From Sedimenticola sp. (GTDB lineage: Bacteria; Pseudomonadota; Gammaproteobacteria; Chromatiales; Chromatiaceae): a stretch of DNA of 11,414 bases. Positions 7,415 through 11,414 of the stretch are shown here, one piece after another. The translations under genes were made by a program, and so were the position numbers. Where the stretch lies: NCBI GenBank assembly GCA_030590525.1, contig JAUUYI010000036.1, positions 1-11,414 of the forward strand. The letters run 5' to 3'. The notes under the pieces were generated by a model that was given only the letters and a program-made list of their open reading frames with translations, was not told where the DNA came from and ran no database searches. Positions within the stretch are counted from its first letter, which is position 1. Each line of letters begins with the position of its first letter.

Positions 7415-8211
7415 AACACAAAGATAGCGCAAACGGCACGACTCTGTACATGGCACTGGAGCTGAGCAACAAGAAATGGAAGCTGGGATTCAGCAATGGC
7501 GAAAAAAATCGCCTAACGACGATTGCAGCAGGCGACTGGATAGATCTGCACAAACAGATGGACTTGGCGAAGCAGAAACTGAGGCTGCCGGAGGATTGTC
7601 GCATCGTGAGCTGCTACGACGCGGGTCGGGATGGTTTTTGGATTCACCGGGGCTTGGAGGCGGAAGGGATCGAAAATCATGTCGTGGATTCCTCCAGCAT
7701 CGAGGTAAATCGCCGGAAGCGGCGGGCGAAGACGGACAAAGTGGACGTAAAGGCGCTGCTGCGGTTGCTGCAACGCTACTGGCATGGTGATCGAGAGGCG
7801 ATGAAGCAGGTCAATCAACTGCGGCAATTGAAAGGAGTTGGCTGTCAATCGAGCTGGATCCTGGTAATGGAATTTTTCAGCTGGCGGGATTTTTACAACC
7901 AGCGACAGCTGGGGGCCTGTACCAGTCTGACACCGACCCCCTATGCGAGCGGAGACAGTGAACGGGAGCAAGGGATCAGCAAGGCGGGAAACCGACAGGT
8001 TCGGAGCTTGATGATTGAATTGAGCTGGCTCTGGTTGCGCTACCAGCCGGACAGCACGCTGACCCAGTGGTTCCAGCAGCGTTTTGCGGGAGGCGGCAAG
8101 CGGATGCGCCGGATCGGGATCGTGGCGATGGCCCGGAAGCTATTGATCGCACTCTGGCGCTACGTGAAGGAAGGAATGGTACCGGAAGGCGCGGTTTTTA
8201 AGGTGGTATAA
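7399..8211 (+). CDS. IS110-family transposase with internal deletion
   Basis: This is a DEDD/serine-type recombinase of the IS110/IS116/IS902 family. The N-terminal RuvC-like domain (about 15-125) contains ALELSNKKWKLGF (E21), CYDAGRDGFWIHR (D74) and RRAKTDKVDVKALL (D113, D116). The C-terminal Tnp domain (about 138-235) contains LRQLKGVGCQSSW and LTPTPYASGDSEREQGISK, with the putative catalytic Ser184, followed by WLWLRYQPDS. Known relatives are about 380 residues and have some 100 residues between the two domains, largely a coiled coil for assembly. Here LLQRYWHGDRE (to residue 133) joins AMKQVNQLRQL almost directly, so that block is missing without breaking the frame. The joint lies near base 7797. 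The protein is probably inactive or dependent on a full-length copy. The Shine-Dalgarno is GAGGG at 7386-7390, eight bases before the ATG. Confidence 0.9.
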   Translation: MTAVLQHKDSANGTTLYMALELSNKKWKLGFSNGEKNRLTTIAAGDWIDLHKQMDLAKQKLRLPEDCRIVSCYDAGRDGFWIHRGLEAEGIENHVVDSSSIEVNRRKRRAKTDKVDVKALLRLLQRYWHGDREAMKQVNQLRQLKGVGCQSSWILVMEFFSWRDFYNQRQLGACTSLTPTPYASGDSEREQGISKAGNRQVRSLMIELSWLWLRYQPDSTLTQWFQQRFAGGGKRMRRIGIVAMARKLLIALWRYVKEGMVPEGAVFKVV

Positions 8212-8503
8212 ACAGAGCTACAAAGCGAAAATCATAGAATTCATCAGTGATCCACGAAGGAGAACACACGAACGACAGGAATGAATGAGGTTGCCGAAAG
8301 TGCCCGTGCCCACCCTGGGTTGGCGAGCAAGCCATACCGCCTTTGTAGAAGGGGCACTCTCACCTTGGTTCGAGGCGACGTACAGCGAATGCGATTTTTG
8401 GTTGACTGGGCATGGCCCGGCACGGATAGAAGGTTGTAACGGCCCTTTGAGGCTTGACGAGATGTATGAACCAGGCAACACATTGATTGAAGGACGGTGG
8501 CAA

Positions 8504-8576
8504 GCGTTATTCACGCTTTGCCCACCGGTTACATGTGAAAGTGGCGTTCCACCCGTGGACAAAGCGTGAATAATGC
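8504..8576. repeat. Long inverted repeat with 29-base loop
   Basis: Left arm 8504-8525 (gcgttattcacgctttgcccac) and right arm 8555-8576 match as reverse complements at 20 of 22 positions, around the core ttattcacgctttg. The loop (8526-8554) contains no obvious signal. This is a very stable hairpin, either part of a structured RNA of the element or an independent palindromic repeat lying in its tail. Confidence 0.7.
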
Positions 8577-8595
8577 TCAGTGTCGTCAGGAGGAT

Positions 8596-8624
8596 TGATC
8601 GAAAGAGCGATCAGAGATTTTTTT
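8596..8624 (+). terminator. Possible intrinsic terminator near the IS right end
   Basis: tgatcg (8596-8601) and cgatca (8608-8613) form a 6-bp stem with loop aaagag, followed after four bases by seven T residues (8618-8624). The stem is short and the gap makes it weaker than the terminator at 6450. It could end the transposase transcript. Confidence 0.45.
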
Positions 8625-8659
8625 CAAAAAAGAGGTTGACAATAGCGGCATCATAGAAG

Positions 8660-8684
8660 GGTGGGCACGTTGTTTGTGCCCACC
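8660..8684. repeat. Perfect 9-bp hairpin, REP-like
   Basis: ggtgggcac (8660-8668) and gtgcccacc (8676-8684) form a perfect stem with a 7-base loop. The sequence resembles the palindromic intergenic units of many Gammaproteobacteria and shares gggtg/caccc edges with the repeat at 1-137. It sits just beyond the likely IS right end. IS110 relatives often target such REP hairpins, so this may be the insertion target. Confidence 0.6.
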
Positions 8685-9054
8685 AAAATGCTTGAGTCAC
8701 GCGGAAATAGTGGACACACAAACCGAGTTCACCCTGCATTAATTTCCCAAGTTAATGGCATAGATAATCGGGGTCAGACCACCTCGCGGAGGGAATCTAA
8801 ATATTAATTGTGTAACTATTCAGCATGCTTTAGGATTTTGCACTAAGTCGCTGATTGGTCACCCGTAATTGCCCCCACGTTCAGTCGAATATATTATAGT
8901 TGGGGTGGTTGCCAAACACAGGTAATCTGCGACCAAATACAGCAGGAAGAGATACACCAAAGTTTAACGGTAGTATGGTGTATTATAATGTGTACAGTCT
9001 ATATTTCACCCTGCTGAGCTTGACAGATAAACGTTATGGAGAAGAGTTGTCATT
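8685..9054 (+). other. Intergenic region upstream of the GNAT-cNMP gene
   Basis: No gene is recognised in these 370 bases. They contain the right arm of the 13-bp repeat (8749-8761), the stretch aatcggggtcagacc (8766-8780) that resembles the GGGGTCAGA units seen around REP-associated transposases, and the promoter/operator region at 8952-8989. A TTGACA at 9020-9025 has no suitable -10 downstream. A good Shine-Dalgarno, GGAGAAGAG (9038-9046), serves the next gene. Confidence 0.5.
8952..8989 (+). promoter_or_regulatory. Candidate promoter with overlapping operator
   Basis: A consensus -10 box TATAAT (8984-8989) abuts a perfect inverted repeat, atacacca (8952-8959) and tggtgtat (8976-8983), with a 16-base spacer. 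The repeat covers the expected -35 region, which lacks a good TTGACA. A regulator bound there would control the promoter directly. The downstream gene encodes a CRP-like C-terminal region, so autoregulation is possible but unproven. Confidence 0.4.
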
Positions 9055-10245
9055 ATGGCGATCCGGCTAAAAGTGGCATCAGCCCCAAAGGAAATGGACG
9101 ACGCCTTGTGGATTCGACATGAGGTCTATGTCAAGGAGGACGGAAAGTTCGGTGGAAAGCCCCTCCCCGAGGAACGTATCGTAGACCGTTACGATGTCAT
9201 ACCTGAAGTGGCCCTTCTCGTGGCCTACGAGGGTAACCAGCCAGTGGCCACCCTGCGTGCAAGCAAAGACATAGGCGGCGGCCTGCCAGCGGAGAAACAT
9301 TTCGACTTCAGTCCTTGGCGCAAGCAGTTCGACGAAGAAGCCCGCGCCGAAGGCCTGAAGGACGCTGTAGTTGCCTGTGGCGGTATGCTCGCGGTGCGTG
9401 AGCGCTGGCGCGGCCGACGCGATGTGATCCGCGCCCTGTACAAGATAGCAGCAAGCGTAGTTATGTCCTGGAAAACTACCCACATCGTGGCTCTGGTCAG
9501 CCACGATACTGCCGTCATGTACCGCCGCCTCGGATTCGAGATAGTGGCGGACCAATTCTGGGTGGAGGAAATAGGCAACTATGTGGTCCCTATCGTGGCC
9601 CGCGCTAAAAACTATTATCACTGGGCCTTCGGCAACACTATCAATCAACCCATGGCGCTGTTCGACGACAACTTTGAACGTCTACTACTACGCTCCAGCG
9701 AACAGTTGTTTAAGGAGGGCGACCCAGGCGAGCACGCCTATATCCTCGATGAAGGAAACATCAAGATCTCACGCGACCGTGCGGATGGATCCCAAATGGT
9801 ACTCGCCTTGCTTGGTCGTGGAGACCTGCTTGGTGAGTTGGCGCTAATCGATGACCTGCCGCGCTCTGCCACGGCCACGGCCGAAGGTGACGTGGAGTTA
9901 ATCAGCCTCGAACGAGCCTCGTTCGAGCGCCAGATGAGCCTGGATTCGCGCCACCTGCACTCGGTGATGGGCCTGTTCGCCAAACGCTTGCGCAGTACTG
10001 ATGAGATGGCCATGGTGCTCGCCTTCGAAACCAATGACAAACGCCTGGAGTTCGCCCTGAACACTATCCGCGCCGGAGCCCGACCCAACAACCGCCGCCC
10101 TAGCCAGTTGGAAGCCAAGGCGACTGCTGTGGACGTCGCCCGAGTGGCCATCGTTTCTCAGGGCGAGGCTCATGCATTCCTGGAACGCAAAGCCGAGGCA
10201 GGAGAGATCGAATTAGGCAGGACCCGAATCCGTTTCTCGCAGTGA
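9055..10245 (+). CDS. GNAT/FeeM-like acyltransferase fused to cNMP-binding domain and CRP-type helix-turn-helix
   Basis: A 396-residue three-part protein, probably cytosolic. Residues about 1-185 form a GNAT fold of the N-acyl amino acid synthase (FeeM)/LuxI-like type: WIRHEVYVKEDGKFGGK (19-35), VALLVAYEGNQPVATLR (52-68), the acyl-CoA-loop-like RERWRGRR (115-122), and YRRLGFE (156-162). Residues about 200-315 form a cyclic-nucleotide-binding domain: SSEQLFKEGDPGEHAYILDEG, then the phosphate-binding cassette GELALIDDLPRSA (260-272) with G260, E261, R270 and S271 kept as in CRP. Residues about 350-396 align with the CRP winged helix and end in GEIELGRTRIRF, but the recognition helix is not typical. 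The start has GGAGAAGAG eight bases upstream. Known mycobacterial cNMP-controlled acetyltransferases have the nucleotide domain first; here it is second. The likely role is an acyltransferase switched by cAMP or cGMP. The substrate and DNA binding are unknown. Confidence 0.85.
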   Translation: MAIRLKVASAPKEMDDALWIRHEVYVKEDGKFGGKPLPEERIVDRYDVIPEVALLVAYEGNQPVATLRASKDIGGGLPAEKHFDFSPWRKQFDEEARAEGLKDAVVACGGMLAVRERWRGRRDVIRALYKIAASVVMSWKTTHIVALVSHDTAVMYRRLGFEIVADQFWVEEIGNYVVPIVARAKNYYHWAFGNTINQPMALFDDNFERLLLRSSEQLFKEGDPGEHAYILDEGNIKISRDRADGSQMVLALLGRGDLLGELALIDDLPRSATATAEGDVELISLERASFERQMSLDSRHLHSVMGLFAKRLRSTDEMAMVLAFETNDKRLEFALNTIRAGARPNNRRPSQLEAKATAVDVARVAIVSQGEAHAFLERKAEAGEIELGRTRIRFSQ

Positions 10246-10489
10246 CCCTCCCCGCAATTCAACGCATCCTTTGTTTACCTCGAAACCTGAAAAATGTCGC
10301 CCTTGATCGCTTAACCTAATCTTCTCTTTGTCACGGGGCCAGGAGCCTGTCCGAGAATAGCAGCCGACCGGTTTATTACTCCTGAAACAGCGATACTTCC
10401 GCCATCTCTGGCTGCTCATTTCCCAGCCCTTTATGGAATAATTAAAGTTACGTTCACCACCTGTCGCTTCATAAGAGAATATTCCAGTC
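10246..10489 (+). other. Spacer with no recognised gene
   Basis: I see no stem with a T-run after the GNAT-cNMP gene and no reading frame with a ribosome binding site. The stretch gcctgtccgagaatagcag (10347-10365) looks like insertion-sequence ends I recall, so this may be a degraded remnant, but I cannot support that from the window. Confidence 0.3.
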
Positions 10490-11414
10490 ATGAAAAGTAG
10501 CAGCCTGTCGACTCCACCGACGATCTACTGCAGGAGGCGTTTATCCTTGAGGTCCCTATTCAATTTCTGCCTCAATAGTGAGGGCGATGGGAATCGCCCT
10601 ATTCACGCCAACGTACTCCCAGTGATAATCAATGAGCGTCATATAGATTCCCGACAAATAAATTCGAATGACACTCCCGGCCGGCGGCAGCAAGTCACGC
10701 TTTTCGGTTTGATATGCCTGCTCGTTCTTTCCCTCGTTTGTATCGACACTGCTCAGGCGGCATCGCCCCACAGCAACAAGAAGGGGCTGGAACTGGCACG
10801 GCTGGTCTATGATCGGCCGGATGGCAACGACAGCGCCGCCCGTGTCACCATGACACTGGGGGAGAAGGGCAAGAACCAGCGGGAGCGGTTGCTCTACAGT
10901 TACGCAAAAGAGAAGGGGGCGGGCGAACGCTGGACCCTGATGCGGTTTATCACCCCCGCCGATATCCGGGGTACCGGACTTCTGACCAAAGATCACCCGG
11001 GTGATGAGAGTGATCAGTGGCTCTATCTGCCTGCGCTGGACCGGGTGCGGCGGATCGCATCATCACGCAAAGGCGGGCGTTTCGTCGGGTCGGATTTCTT
11101 TTATGGAGATCTCCGGGACCGTGAAGTCGACATGGACCACCACCGATTCATCGGCGAGGGAAAGGTGGGAAAGATCGCCTGTGACGTCGTGGTCAGCACC
11201 CCGGTCGATCGATCCAATTCGGCCTATTCCAAACGAGCCCGCTGGATCCATCGTAAAACACTGATTCCGCTTCGGGTTGATTTTTATGAGAAGGGGCGAA
11301 AAAAACCGTCCAAGCGCCTACGCGCCAGAAAGATCAAGAAGATTCAAGGCTACTGGACGGTGTTGGAGAGCACCATGTACGACCTGAAGAGCGGCCATCG
11401 TACCAGCCTGCGCA
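10490..11414 (+). CDS. Exported LolA-like outer membrane lipoprotein-sorting protein (3' end outside window)
   Basis: This family (LolA-like fold, often encoded with RND/MMPL transporters) is thought to carry lipids or lipoproteins across the periplasm. The body is clear: YDRPDGNDSAARVTMTLGEKG, RFITPADIRGTGLLTKDH, QWLYLPALDRVRRIASSRK, GGRFVGSDFFYGDLRDREVD, and so on to the window end, where the gene is cut. A Sec signal is evident as RRQQVTLFGLICLLVLSLVC followed by TAQA/AS, encoded at about 10682-10756. The start is unclear. The frame stays open upstream to ATG 10490 (AAGAGA 11 bases before), which would put about 65 residues ahead of the hydrophobic segment. TTG 10547 has a perfect AGGAGG nine bases upstream (10532-10537), and GTG 10622 gives a more normal signal-peptide n-region but has no Shine-Dalgarno. 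The outer coordinate is given here; the mature protein begins near 10755 in any case. Confidence 0.8.
   Translation, partial: MKSSSLSTPPTIYCRRRLSLRSLFNFCLNSEGDGNRPIHANVLPVIINERHIDSRQINSNDTPGRRQQVTLFGLICLLVLSLVCIDTAQAASPHSNKKGLELARLVYDRPDGNDSAARVTMTLGEKGKNQRERLLYSYAKEKGAGERWTLMRFITPADIRGTGLLTKDHPGDESDQWLYLPALDRVRRIASSRKGGRFVGSDFFYGDLRDREVDMDHHRFIGEGKVGKIACDVVVSTPVDRSNSAYSKRARWIHRKTLIPLRVDFYEKGRKKPSKRLRARKIKKIQGYWTVLESTMYDLKSGHRTSLR

Larger units (their letters stand above)
8212..8650 (+). other. Non-coding tail of the IS110 element
   Basis: This stretch follows the transposase stop and shows no recognisable protein. A 94-codon open frame (8285-8569) lacks a ribosome binding site and runs through a long inverted repeat, so I do not call it a gene. 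IS110 relatives often carry long structured 3' ends, and in the IS1111 subgroup the guide RNA is encoded on this side. It contains the 22-bp inverted repeat at 8504-8576 and the small stem with T-run at 8596-8624. Confidence 0.5.
7300..8761 (+). mobile_element. IS110-family element or remnant, boundaries uncertain
   Basis: The segment holds one IS110-type transposase and a long non-coding tail. It is flanked by a perfect 13-bp inverted repeat, atgccattaactt (7300-7312) and aagttaatggcat (8749-8761). IS110-group elements lack conventional terminal repeats, and the IS1111 subgroup has short subterminal ones. The pair may therefore be subterminal repeats, or it may belong to an older palindromic repeat that was the insertion target. 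The sequence around 8614-8641 (poly-T, poly-A, then agaggttgac) resembles the end region I recall for such elements, so the true right end may be near 8650. The left end is probably between 7313 and 7343. Confidence 0.5.

Noticed and set aside
8285..8569. 94-codon open frame downstream of the transposase
   Set aside because: It has no ribosome binding site and no recognisable motif, and its 3' part is one arm and most of a long inverted repeat. It is better read as the non-coding tail of the element.
9020..9025. TTGACA as the -35 box for the GNAT-cNMP gene
   Set aside because: No -10-like hexamer occurs 16-18 bases downstream; the sequence there is the ribosome binding site. The TATAAT at 8984 is a better candidate.
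10556..10996. 146-codon minus-strand frame
   Set aside because: It is antisense to the clear LolA-like gene and its signal peptide. No motif supports it.

Overview
The window looks like a chromosomal segment of a free-living or symbiotic gammaproteobacterium. The TCA-cycle proteins are of the gammaproteobacterial type, coding GC is fairly high, and the spacers are full of palindromic intergenic repeats. Repeat-rich spacers of this kind are common in sulfur-oxidising and methylotrophic Gammaproteobacteria. I cannot name the species. The left half is ordinary central metabolism and the right half is an accessory patchwork.

Left block (1-6206): a palindromic MITE-like repeat lies at the window edge. 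It is followed by sucA (2-oxoglutarate dehydrogenase E1) and sucB (E2, dihydrolipoyl succinyltransferase), which overlap by one base. A 202-bp spacer bounded by a 22-bp imperfect inverted repeat and carrying a REP-like hairpin separates them from a class I (iron-sulfur) fumarase. These three enzymes act in the 2-oxoglutarate to malate arm of the TCA cycle. The E3 gene (lpd), sucCD and sdh are not in this window.

Middle (6207-9054): the region after fumarase has a near-consensus sigma-70 promoter, about 128 nt with five GGA motifs, and a strong intrinsic terminator. This is the layout of an RsmY/RsmZ/CsrB-type small RNA that sequesters CsrA/RsmA. Convergent to it is a Phd/VapC toxin-antitoxin pair whose antitoxin is intact and whose PIN toxin is frameshifted. 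Next comes an IS110-family element whose transposase keeps both end domains but lacks the middle, about 100 residues by comparison with recalled family members. It is followed by a long non-coding tail with several strong hairpins.

Right block (9055-11414): the most unusual gene is a 396-aa fusion of an N-terminal GNAT/FeeM-like acyltransferase domain, a cyclic-nucleotide-binding domain and a degenerate CRP-type winged helix. It is preceded by a promoter overlapping a perfect 8-bp inverted repeat. The window ends inside a gene for an exported LolA-like 'outer membrane lipoprotein-sorting' protein whose start is uncertain.

The best candidates for undescribed biology are the GNAT-cNMP-HTH fusion and the putative Csr/Rsm small RNA. 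Everything here is from reading the sequence; no database search was run.
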